A stretch of DNA of 64,000 nucleotides from an uncultured Clostridia bacterium (GTDB taxonomy: Bacteria; Bacillota; Clostridia; Christensenellales; Borkfalkiaceae), in contig CALVXG010000003.1 in NCBI GenBank assembly GCA_944368925.1, positions 172,472 through 236,471 of the forward strand, given 5' to 3'. The notes below the pieces were generated by a model. It worked only from the letters and a program-made list of their open reading frames with translations. It did no database searches and was not told the DNA's origin. Numbering within the stretch: position 1 is the first letter of the stretch; each line of letters opens with the position of its first letter. Position numbers and translations under genes: made by a program. Below, piece after piece: positions 50,348 through 57,994 of this stretch.

Positions 50348-51298
50348 TTAATTGCACTCCGCAACCAGCGGCCCCGCCAGCTCTTTGAGGAAAAATAACT
50401 TCCCCGGAAGCGTCGGTATGTACGTCGACGTCACCCACGGCGTCTTTCCGTAACGGAGCGTCATCCAAAGGCTCATGCCCTGCCACTGCATCCCGCGCCC
50501 ATACACGCCGTCCGCCCCGCCGATCGCATAGTCCGCCTGCAAAAATAAGCCCGGCCCGATCGTGTTCGCGCGGCACGGCACCAGCGACGTGCGCGATTTG
50601 AAACTCGTCTGCGCGTTCTGCTCGACCGTCAGAGGATGGATCTTCGCTCCCAAACGATAGGGCGCTTTCTCCCAGTCCGCCGCGCTCGCATAGTCCGCCG
50701 CAAAATGCGGTTCCCAAAACGCTATGTGACACATCCTGCCGATCCCGTATACCAGAACAAGCTCCGCTCCTTCCGCTTTGAGCGCCGCTATCTTCTGCGG
50801 ATAGGTCGGCAGATTTTCCTTCGTCGCAAAATTCCGCTGCCCCTTCGGCACCGTGTACTCCCCGAGCGGCCCGAAAAGCGCGTGCGTCATCGCATATTCG
50901 AACGAAGCGGGATTCTCCGACGAGAGCGTGTTCCCGTCTTTGTCCGCCCATTCGTCCATGTTGAACGTCGTCACATGATCACACTTCACCTGCCACTGCG
51001 TCAGAAAATATACCACCCAACGGTACATCCCCATCGGCCCCACCGGCAATATGAACGCGATCTTCTTCCCCGCGTCCCGCGCCTTTTTGATCTTCAGCGC
51101 GATCTCATGCCCCATCAGCACTTCGAAATCCGACAAATTTTCACAACACACCGGGCGGAACCCCTCGTTCCACCCCGCCTGCCGCTCCGTGATCTCCTCA
51201 GGCTTATGCGAACAACATGTGTCTATCTTCGCAAAATCCCATCCCGCAGGGTAAAACCCTTCCAGCATCGATCCCTCTACCGTCGAACGAAAATCCAT
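50348..51298 (-). CDS. NagB-like amino-sugar phosphate deaminase/isomerase
   Basis: 316 residues, NagB/RpiA superfamily with a 60-residue N-terminal extension over NagB. Key motifs remain: [10 protein letters not shown], where the Asp is the NagB proton shuttle, and [15 protein letters not shown], where His and Glu match the GHIAFNEP catalytic triad of Nag[12 protein letters not shown] lies later in place of the usual NagB end. It would convert an amino-sugar phosphate to the ketose phosphate with release of ammonia. Between the PIG-L deacetylase and PfkB genes the N-acetylgalactosamine or glucosamine pathway is indicated; no sugar kinase or PTS is in the operon. Confidence 0.75.
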   Translation of the reverse strand: MDFRSTVEGSMLEGFYPAGWDFAKIDTCCSHKPEEITERQAGWNEGFRPVCCENLSDFEVLMGHEIALKIKKARDAGKKIAFILPVGPMGMYRWVVYFLTQWQVKCDHVTTFNMDEWADKDGNTLSSENPASFEYAMTHALFGPLGEYTVPKGQRNFATKENLPTYPQKIAALKAEGAELVLVYGIGRMCHIAFWEPHFAADYASAADWEKAPYRLGAKIHPLTVEQNAQTSFKSRTSLVPCRANTIGPGLFLQADYAIGGADGVYGRGMQWQGMSLWMTLRYGKTPWVTSTYIPTLPGKLFFLKELAGPLVAECN

Positions 51299-51317
51299 TT
51301 TCCTGTCCTCCTTTCCT

Positions 51318-52022
51318 TTACGGCAACAGCCTCTTCGTCGTCATTCTCCCCCAGCCGCGCATCTGTACAAACCCTTCCGCATATGTAACTCCGCTCTGCA
51401 GGCCCCGCATCCGCGCAAACGTCTTCACCGTCTCCGCAAAATCAATGCCGTCATGCTCCCGCATCCACTTCATCTGGCTCTCATGACACTCCAGCATCTT
51501 CATCTTCAGTTCTATCTGCTTCGTTATGTCCACATACTCCGTAGGCTCGAATTTGAATCCGCCTAAATTGTCCATGTAAAAGATCGGACATACGTCCGCA
51601 ACACCCCTTTCGTCCAGATGATAGTGCGGCAGACTCGCACAGAACGACGCCGCAAATACCAGCTTGCTCGTCGCTACATGATCCGCCATGTAATCGTCGG
51701 GCGTGTGCGTTATGATCATATCCGGCTTCGCATAACGGATCAGATCCGCAAGCTTGTTCCGCTGCTCTTCACTCTCCGCATACAGCTTCAGATCCCCTAC
51801 GTCCATCGTCAGATGCTCCGCTCCCAACAGCGCCGCCGAACGCTCACTCTCCGCGTTCCGTATCTTCCGAAGCTCCTCCGGCATGATCACCACATGCCCC
51901 AGATTCCCGTTGCACAGATTACACATCACAACTTCGTCGCCCCGCTCCCGAAACCGCGCCAACGTCCCGGCACAGTTGATCTCAATATCGTCGGGATGCG
52001 CGCTGATCGCCATTACTCTCAT
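51318..52022 (-). CDS. PIG-L family deacetylase
   Basis: 234 residues. N-terminal [22 protein letters not shown] is the LmbE/PIG-L zinc motif [15 protein letters not shown] supplies the third Zn-binding His. [22 protein letters not shown] and MIITHTPDD are typical too. No signal peptide, so cytoplasmic. It would remove N-acetyl from an imported amino sugar or glycoside. First gene of the leftward operon, starting about 175 bp from the divergent AraC gene and with 19 bp to the NagB-like gene. Confidence 0.88.
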   Translation of the reverse strand: MRVMAISAHPDDIEINCAGTLARFRERGDEVVMCNLCNGNLGHVVIMPEELRKIRNAESERSAALLGAEHLTMDVGDLKLYAESEEQRNKLADLIRYAKPDMIITHTPDDYMADHVATSKLVFAASFCASLPHYHLDERGVADVCPIFYMDNLGGFKFEPTEYVDITKQIELKMKMLECHESQMKWMREHDGIDFAETVKTFARMRGLQSGVTYAEGFVQMRGWGRMTTKRLLP

Positions 52023-52093
52023 GCTCTTTACCTTGCCTTCCCTTTCTTATTTTATAGCATCTTAAGCATAGCACAACCGCCTAAAAAAAGCCA

Positions 52094-52130
52094 TACGATT
52101 TTGTTTGCAAAACTATCATTTTCTTTCATG
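52094..52130. promoter_or_regulatory. Candidate AraC operator (direct repeat, 20-bp period)
   Basis: TACGATTTTGTTT (52094) and TATCATTTTCTTT (52114) differ at three of 13 positions and are 20 bp apart, between the divergent PIG-L operon and AraC gene. Confidence 0.35.
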
Positions 52131-52141
52131 AAAATTTTTAT

Positions 52142-52170
52142 TTGACTTTATTTGATAATTTTACTATAAT
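52142..52170 (+). promoter_or_regulatory. Promoter of the AraC regulator at 52198
   Basis: TTGACT (52142-52147), 17-bp spacer, TATAAT (52165-52170), followed by GGGGGG seven bases before the ATG. Confidence 0.8.
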
Positions 52171-52197
52171 CTTCCTGCCTACTAGGGGGGATCAATT

Positions 52198-53103
52198 ATG
52201 GAAAAAAGTATTTATTATCAGCATAAAATCGAAAATCTTATCAATATAACCGATATCGTCACCATTCACTACTTCGAATTCGACAAAAGTTTCGAATCGG
52301 ACGGCGAAGCGCACGACTTTTGGGAAATCGTCTACGCCGACAAAGACGACATCATCATTCAGGCCGAAGATTCCGTCTCCGTCCTCCACGAAGGGTATAT
52401 GGCCTTCCACAAACCCATGGAATTTCATAAACTTTCCGCGGATAAATCTGTCCCGCCCAACGTGTTCATCATTTCCTTTATCTGCACCTCCAAAGCCATG
52501 TCCTTTTTCGAAGGGAAAATTTTATATATCCCCGAAGAATTGCGTCCCTTCATCGCCACCATCATCGCAGAGGCAAAACAGACCTTCGCTTTGCCCGTCA
52601 ATAACCCCTACATGAAACAGCTCACCCTCCTCCCTTCCCCCAACCTCGGCGGACAGCAGATGATCCGCATCTCCCTCGAACAGTTTCTGATCCTCCTGAT
52701 CCGCCATTCCTCCGCGCAAAACCCTTCGGAAATTTTTGTACCGCACAACCAGCTCAACAGCGAACTGTGCAAATCTATCGTCTCCCTCCTCGAAGAAAAC
52801 GTTTTCGCAGACCTCTCCCTCGACGATATCTGCAAATACACCAATTACGGGAAAACATTCCTCTGCAACGCTTTCAAAAAATCGACGGGAACGTCCATCA
52901 TGCACTACTACATGGAGCTGAAAATCAACGCAGCCAAAAAAATGATCCGCGAAAAATCGCACAGCTTCGCGCAAATTTCCGAACTTTTATACTTTTCCAC
53001 CCCCGCGTATTTTACCTATCTCTTTAAAAAGTACACCCGCATGACACCTTCGCAGTATTACCGTTCCGTTTGCACCCCCAAAACCAAACCGCCGATAGCA
53101 TAA
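52198..53103 (+). CDS. AraC family transcriptional regulator
   Basis: 301 residues. N-terminal cupin-like part (VTIHYFEFDKSF, HDFWEIVYADKDDIIIQ, GYMAFHKPMEFHKLSA). C-terminal HTH pair (LDDICKYTNYGKTFLCNAFKKSTG, FAQISELLYFSTPAYFTYLFKKYTRMTPSQYYRS). The DNA has lower GC than its neighbours in the first 150 bases. It diverges from the amino-sugar operon and probably activates it through a site in the 175-bp gap. Two strong hairpins end the transcript. Confidence 0.9.
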   Translation: MEKSIYYQHKIENLINITDIVTIHYFEFDKSFESDGEAHDFWEIVYADKDDIIIQAEDSVSVLHEGYMAFHKPMEFHKLSADKSVPPNVFIISFICTSKAMSFFEGKILYIPEELRPFIATIIAEAKQTFALPVNNPYMKQLTLLPSPNLGGQQMIRISLEQFLILLIRHSSAQNPSEIFVPHNQLNSELCKSIVSLLEENVFADLSLDDICKYTNYGKTFLCNAFKKSTGTSIMHYYMELKINAAKKMIREKSHSFAQISELLYFSTPAYFTYLFKKYTRMTPSQYYRSVCTPKTKPPIA

Positions 53104-53137
53104 AAATCCGACTATTTGACAATATCCGCCGAAAAAG

Positions 53138-53212
53138 AAGTGAGCGCCGAAGCGAATTGCTTCGGCGCTCACTTTTTCGGGCGGCGGCCGCGCAAAATTT
53201 GCGCGGCCGCCG
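53138..53212 (+). terminator. Tandem hairpins after the AraC gene
   Basis: 16-bp stem (53138-53153, 53159-53174), then TTTCGGG. A second stem of 14-15 bp (53182-53196, 53198-53212) is followed by TTATTTTTG. Both are in the orientation of the gene ending at 53103. Confidence 0.8.
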
Positions 53213-53321
53213 TTATTTTTGCGGGACGTACTGCCGTTTTTCGTGCGAAATGCTGGCGGCCCCGCGGGTTATTTGTTTTTTTCTTCTTCTGTTTTGTCTG
53301 TGTTTTTTCGCACAAAATACA

Positions 53322-53363
53322 GGCGGTGCCCGCGGGAGCAATTCTGCTCCCGCGGGCACCGCC
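53322..53363. terminator. 19-bp perfect hairpin after the GH43 gene
   Basis: Arms 53322-53340 and 53345-53363 around ATTC. It is 58 bp past the stop of the leftward GH43 gene, with TTTTG further on; probable terminator of the 53-64 kb operon. Nothing else is seen in the 53104-53421 gap besides the hairpins at 53138-53212. Confidence 0.6.
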
Positions 53364-53421
53364 AAACGTCTTTTTCGGGCGTTCCCCCGCAATGCCCCTG
53401 AATCGGTGCAATCAAAACACG

Positions 53422-54666
53422 TTATGCGAAAATCAACCGATCAAACCGAAAGCCCTTTTGGGTCCGAAATTCCACGATTAATTCACCTATGCCTCTTACC
53501 TCCTGCAAATCTGCTTTTTTTCGGGATACACCGCCCTCCGAACGCACCTCACACATTACCGTCTCGTGCTTTCCTTTGCGAAACACCAAACGAATGTTTC
53601 CTTCCCCGCTTGCATGGATTTCCGCCGTCTTTTCGCCGTCAAAGCGGATCCAACGATATACCGCTTCACAATTTTTTTCTATTCCGCAAATACTTTCTTC
53701 CTGCCCGCTTTTATACGGCATGCTGTAACATCCGCCCTTAAACCCGCATGCCAAAGCCCCATCAAAGACGACTTCGGAAGCGTTCAGAAAATCGTTTGCA
53801 CCCGAAGATGTCATCGGCACTTCCCGAATCAATCCGTTTTTATCAAAATCGATCTTTTCACAGGCACAACGCCGAAAATGCGGACTGTTGCGCGACGGCC
53901 TATGATAAAATACGTACCATTGCCCGTCTATCTGCTCGATACTGCCATGATTGTTCCATGCTTTCGGATCGCTTTGCGCATTGTCTACGATGACCCCGCG
54001 ATATGTAAACGGCCCCAACGGGCTTTTCGAAGTGGCGTACCCGATACAGGTCGGCACACCCCCATACGGCGTTTTCGGCCCGCGCGAAACGTCCGCAAAC
54101 GTCAGATAATAAATCCCGTTCCGCTTACGCATGCTGCTTCCTTCATGGAAGAAATGCTCTTCCTGCGTAACGATGTTTTTGACGATGCTTTTCTCATCGA
54201 TGGTGCGCATATCTTCGTGCAACTTGCAGCCGTTCAGCGAAAACTGCCCCCAAAAATAATACGCCTGCCCGTCGTCGTCGATAAACACCGCAGGATCGAT
54301 CCCCTTGATCCCCTCGATCTTTTCCGGTTTTTCAAAGGGCCCTGCCGGGCTGTCCGATTCGGCAACCCATTCCGTGTCATCCCTGCAGCAAGTGTAAAGA
54401 TAATACTTGCCTTTCCGGAATACGCAATCGGGTGCATAAATAAACGCAGCCGTATTGCTCTTCAATTGTGAAAGCCGGAAAGAGATTCCGTGATCCCGCA
54501 CATCTTCCATATTGTGCGACGAAAACACTTTATAGATATCGGAACACCATATTCCTTCGTCCCTGTCGTAAGATCCGTAAAAATATACCCTTCCGTCCGG
54601 CATCACATGCGCTTCCGTATCGGGTACATGCTCTGAAACCGGCAGAATCGGATTCTTTAATTTCAT
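53422..54666 (-). CDS. GH43-like glycoside hydrolase
   Basis: 414 residues from MKLKNPILPVSEHVPDTEAHV, with GGAG six bases upstream; the ATG six codons earlier lacks such a site. The five-bladed propeller features are VPDTEAHVMPDGRVYFYGSYD (Asp general base), FIYAPDCVFRKGKYYLYTC, GIDPAVFIDDDGQAYYFWG (pKa Asp) and HFFHEGSSMRKRNGIYYLTFAD (Glu acid). A C-terminal part of about 110 residues (YRWIRFDGEKTAEIHASGEGNIRLV) resembles a small beta-sandwich such as CBM6. No signal peptide, so it acts on imported material. Arabinofuranosidase, xylosidase or galactosidase are the usual activities. Last gene of the operon, 46 bp after the MalG gene. Confidence 0.88.
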   Translation of the reverse strand: MKLKNPILPVSEHVPDTEAHVMPDGRVYFYGSYDRDEGIWCSDIYKVFSSHNMEDVRDHGISFRLSQLKSNTAAFIYAPDCVFRKGKYYLYTCCRDDTEWVAESDSPAGPFEKPEKIEGIKGIDPAVFIDDDGQAYYFWGQFSLNGCKLHEDMRTIDEKSIVKNIVTQEEHFFHEGSSMRKRNGIYYLTFADVSRGPKTPYGGVPTCIGYATSKSPLGPFTYRGVIVDNAQSDPKAWNNHGSIEQIDGQWYVFYHRPSRNSPHFRRCACEKIDFDKNGLIREVPMTSSGANDFLNASEVVFDGALACGFKGGCYSMPYKSGQEESICGIEKNCEAVYRWIRFDGEKTAEIHASGEGNIRLVFRKGKHETVMCEVRSEGGVSRKKADLQEVRGIGELIVEFRTQKGFRFDRLIFA

Positions 54667-54712
54667 GATTTTCTCCGTTTGCATTGTATTATGGACTGTC
54701 CTTTTACGGAGT

Positions 54713-55585
54713 CTAAATTTTTATGCCGCTGAACGTGACCCCGGCGATCAACTGGCGTTGGAACAGGCAAAATATCACCATACACGGCAAACTGAGTATG
54801 ACGCCGCTTGCCATCTGCATATTCCAATATTGCTGTCCTTTGAATTCACCCCGAAACATATTATAGACCGCCAGCGCAACCGTCCAGTTTCTCTCTTTTT
54901 GCAGATACATCAACGGACCCATAAAGTCATTCCATACTCCCATGAACGTACCGATGGCAAAATACAGAATGATCGGAAGCGCCAAAGGAACCACGATGCG
55001 CACGTATATATAAAAGGTGTTTGCACCGTCGATGATCGCCGCTTCATGCAGATCTTTCGGGATCCCTTTCATGAACTGCATGATCAGAAACACCGACCCC
55101 GCACCTCCTCCCAAAAACGCAGGAACGATCAGCGGAAGATTTGTCCTCGTCCAGCCTAACATCGAATAGATGATATACATCGGAATCTGCAACGTGATCC
55201 CCGGCAGCATCATCGTCCCCATCATGAGCGAAAACCAGAACTTCCTGCATTTGAAGTTGATCTTCGTAAACGCAAACGCACACATGGACGCCGTAAGCGG
55301 AGAACCGATCACGTTAAAAGCCAATATAACCAGCGTGTTTTTGAAAAAATAAATCATCTTTACGGAAAAAAGTTCCTTGTAGGCCCCCAGAAACAGAGAA
55401 CTCGGGAATATCCTTTCCGGAAGATCGAACAGCACCTCGTCGCTCGTCATAAAGCTTCGGAACAGCATAATGAAAAACGGGAAAAAGAAAAAGAACGTGA
55501 AAAATATGAGGAAAAAATAAGATATGATTTTTTGAACGGTCAGCATCGTGAATGCGGGCCGTTTCCGCTGCGTTTGTCCGTCCAT
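54713..55585 (-). CDS. Sugar ABC transporter permease, MalG-like
   Basis: 290 residues from MDGQTQRKRPAFTML, with GGGGAGG nine bases upstream. Membrane segments follow the MalG pattern (ISYFFLIFFTFFFFFPFFIMLFRSF), EAA loop IPKDLHEAAIIDGANTFYIYVRIVVPLALPI, end QRQLIAGVTFSGIKI in place of GAVKG. It starts one base after the MalF stop. Partner of 55587 and of the binding protein at 56579. Confidence 0.92.
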   Translation of the reverse strand: MDGQTQRKRPAFTMLTVQKIISYFFLIFFTFFFFFPFFIMLFRSFMTSDEVLFDLPERIFPSSLFLGAYKELFSVKMIYFFKNTLVILAFNVIGSPLTASMCAFAFTKINFKCRKFWFSLMMGTMMLPGITLQIPMYIIYSMLGWTRTNLPLIVPAFLGGGAGSVFLIMQFMKGIPKDLHEAAIIDGANTFYIYVRIVVPLALPIILYFAIGTFMGVWNDFMGPLMYLQKERNWTVALAVYNMFRGEFKGQQYWNMQMASGVILSLPCMVIFCLFQRQLIAGVTFSGIKI

Positions 55586-55586
55586 A

Positions 55587-56498
55587 TCAAAAATCCTCCC
55601 CGTAAAGAACAAACTTATTCAATTTGAACATGAACACGGACAGAACCGCAATGATCACAAAGAGCAGCCAACTCTGTGCACACGCATACCCGAACGCATT
55701 TTTACCGAAAGCAAGCGTATAGATCCCCACAACGAAAAAGTTCAGAGACGATGCGTTTGCATCATTCATCAGGACAAATGCACTCGAAAACGTCTGCAAT
55801 CCACCGATCACGCCGGTAATCAGAGAATAAAAGATCATGGGCGAACAGCAGGGAAGTATGATCTGGAACAGCTTTCTGAAATAACCAGCTCCCTCCACTT
55901 CAGCACTTTCCAACAGACTTTCGGGTATGGCGTTCATCTGTGCGATCCAGATGATCGTGCCTCCGCCGACCCCGAACAAAGACGTGATAAAGAGCGAGAC
56001 GAGCGCCGTATCCGCACTGGAAAACCAATCAAACGGCGGGATTCCCAATTTTCCCAACAACATATTTGCAACCCCGTAATACGGGTCTGTGATATTCTGC
56101 CACAACAATCCCCCAACGACCGCAGGAATCAGGCAGGGTATGTAATAAAGGACACGAAATACACGCACACCTTTGATATGTTTCTGATTCAAAAACAATG
56201 ACATGGAAAACGTCATGACAAAGTTCAACGGAAGCGTGACCAACGTGTATAAAAAAGTGATCGCCAGCGACGAACTGAACCCGTGCCAATCGAGCGTAAA
56301 CGGATTGATATAATTCTGCAACCCGAAATTCTGAGGCGGACTTACAATGTCGTAATCAAAAAAACTGTAATACAGTGAAACCCCCATCGGGAAAAACGTA
56401 AAGCCAAGCAGGCATACGATCAACGGTAAAATGAAGATATGCCCGACAATTTCCCGTTTGATCGCATTCCATTTCTTTGTCTGTGTATTTATCAGCAT
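55587..56498 (-). CDS. Sugar ABC transporter permease, MalF-like
   Basis: 303 residues from MLINTQTKKWNAIKRE, with GGAGAG six bases upstream. HIFILPLIVCLLGFTFFPMGVSLYYSFFDYD is the first membrane part; EAA loop IPESLLESAEVEGAGYFRKLFQIILPCCSPM. Six to seven hydrophobic segments. It is separated by 80 bp and a hairpin (56528-56560) from the solute-binding protein gene. Confidence 0.92.
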   Translation of the reverse strand: MLINTQTKKWNAIKREIVGHIFILPLIVCLLGFTFFPMGVSLYYSFFDYDIVSPPQNFGLQNYINPFTLDWHGFSSSLAITFLYTLVTLPLNFVMTFSMSLFLNQKHIKGVRVFRVLYYIPCLIPAVVGGLLWQNITDPYYGVANMLLGKLGIPPFDWFSSADTALVSLFITSLFGVGGGTIIWIAQMNAIPESLLESAEVEGAGYFRKLFQIILPCCSPMIFYSLITGVIGGLQTFSSAFVLMNDANASSLNFFVVGIYTLAFGKNAFGYACAQSWLLFVIIAVLSVFMFKLNKFVLYGEDF

Positions 56499-56527
56499 GC
56501 TATTCTCTCCATAATGTTTGGTAAAAT

Positions 56528-56560
56528 ACGGAAACCGATCTTTTACACATCGGTTTCCGT
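56528..56560 (-). terminator. Attenuator-type hairpin after the solute-binding protein gene
   Basis: Perfect 12-bp stem (56528-56539, 56549-56560) with a nine-base loop, followed on the minus strand by ATTTTACC. It is placed between SBP and permease genes, where such hairpins raise binding protein over permease. Confidence 0.6.
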
Positions 56561-56578
56561 AATGCAACGCGTTCTGAA

Positions 56579-57982
56579 TTACTTCGCTATTTCCTGTTTG
56601 ATGATATCCAGAAACCCTTTGATTGTTGTATCCAACGCATCCCATCCCGCAGGGATCCTGTACGCATTTTCAGGGATCGGAGTCCTCGTAAGAGGCGAAT
56701 CCTTCCAGGTCGCTTCTCTGCCCAATGTTCCGAAAATAGCACACGTATTTTGCAATATGGTAAGATGCTTCGAAGGATCGTAAACATTGATGCTGTTAAC
56801 GTCCAGAACGCGGCCTTCTTCATCCCCCTCCGTCGTAAAGACGCTATGGTTGAACCCTTCCTCTTCCGTCCTGTAATACTGCTTCCAGTTTGTGGTTTCC
56901 CATTGACTTTCGATGGAAGGAATCCCCATACCGGACTCACCGAAAATATTTTGTCCTTCTTCGCTGATGATGTATTTGATGAATTCCCATGCCTCGTCTT
57001 TCACCTTGCTTACAGAACAGATGCCGTATCCGCTGCATCCTGCCGTTGTCTTTTCAAAAGGGAACGGAAGCACGTTCACGCTGAAACCTAATTGAACAAA
57101 ATTCGGCAAATACGGCCGGATCCCGAATGTAAAAGCGCATTTTTTTGCCGGGAAGTAATCCGTTTCGCTCCCCGAAGGGATCAGCGCATAATCGCGCATG
57201 ACATACTCGCCGATCCTGCGGTACGCCAATTTCGCCTCCCGCTCTTCCAGTCCCAGTTCGCCTTGGGGCCCGTAATCGTAGCCGCCGTACGAAGCAAGAA
57301 TCGCTTTTGCAATCGGATCCCATGCAGCACCCAACTGCAACGGATAGTTCGCCGAATACAGTCCGGCACTGCGGTCCACATCGTTATCCATCGCTTCCCG
57401 CAGCTGCCCGCAGATCTCATAAAAGAGATCTTCCGTAAATTCTTCCGGCGAAGGGATCGCTATCTGCGCCGCGCGCAGCATATCCTCATTTACAAAGGTG
57501 ACGATCTCGTTATAATCGCGCGGGATGAACCATATTCCCTCGTCCTCGTTGTTATAGTGCGTCGAATCTATGGAAATTTTATTGAACGAATCAACCGAGA
57601 TCCCGTCCCGCTCAAGATACGGACGCAAATCCACATAATGTCCGTTCGACGTAAAATTCGCATGTACGTTTCCGCCGACCCAGGTTATATCCGGCATATC
57701 CTTCGCCGCGATCAGCCGCAGCATCTCATTCTGATACGCTCCCGAAAAACTTTCCACATAAATGTTGATCTTGTCGTTTTGCTGTTCAAATCCCCTTTTC
57801 CATTCCATCATCAGTTCGCGTTCGGTCGGATCATCCTGCACGACGATCCTCACCGTCGTTTTTCCTTCCACTTTCATCTGATTGTCTTCATCGTCAAACG
57901 GATCCGTACACGCGGAAAAAGACGCCGCACCGATCAGACACATACACAACGACAATAGAATAACCACTATTTTTCTATACAT
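56579..57982 (-). CDS. Extracellular sugar-binding lipoprotein (CUT1 SBP)
   Basis: 467 residues. Signal MYRKIVVILLSLCMCLIGAASFSAC, Cys at 25, ribosome binding site AAAGGAG. Mature part fits SBP family 1: VRIVVQDDPTERELMMEWKRGFEQQNDKINIYVES, AAKDMPDITWVGGNVHANF, GIWFIPRDYNEIVTFVNEDMLRAA, and the closing DEAWEFIKYIISEEGQNIFGESGMGIPSI. Ligand unknown; followed by its two permeases and GH43. Confidence 0.93.
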   Translation of the reverse strand: MYRKIVVILLSLCMCLIGAASFSACTDPFDDEDNQMKVEGKTTVRIVVQDDPTERELMMEWKRGFEQQNDKINIYVESFSGAYQNEMLRLIAAKDMPDITWVGGNVHANFTSNGHYVDLRPYLERDGISVDSFNKISIDSTHYNNEDEGIWFIPRDYNEIVTFVNEDMLRAAQIAIPSPEEFTEDLFYEICGQLREAMDNDVDRSAGLYSANYPLQLGAAWDPIAKAILASYGGYDYGPQGELGLEEREAKLAYRRIGEYVMRDYALIPSGSETDYFPAKKCAFTFGIRPYLPNFVQLGFSVNVLPFPFEKTTAGCSGYGICSVSKVKDEAWEFIKYIISEEGQNIFGESGMGIPSIESQWETTNWKQYYRTEEEGFNHSVFTTEGDEEGRVLDVNSINVYDPSKHLTILQNTCAIFGTLGREATWKDSPLTRTPIPENAYRIPAGWDALDTTIKGFLDIIKQEIAK

Positions 57983-57994
57983 GAAAATCTCCTT

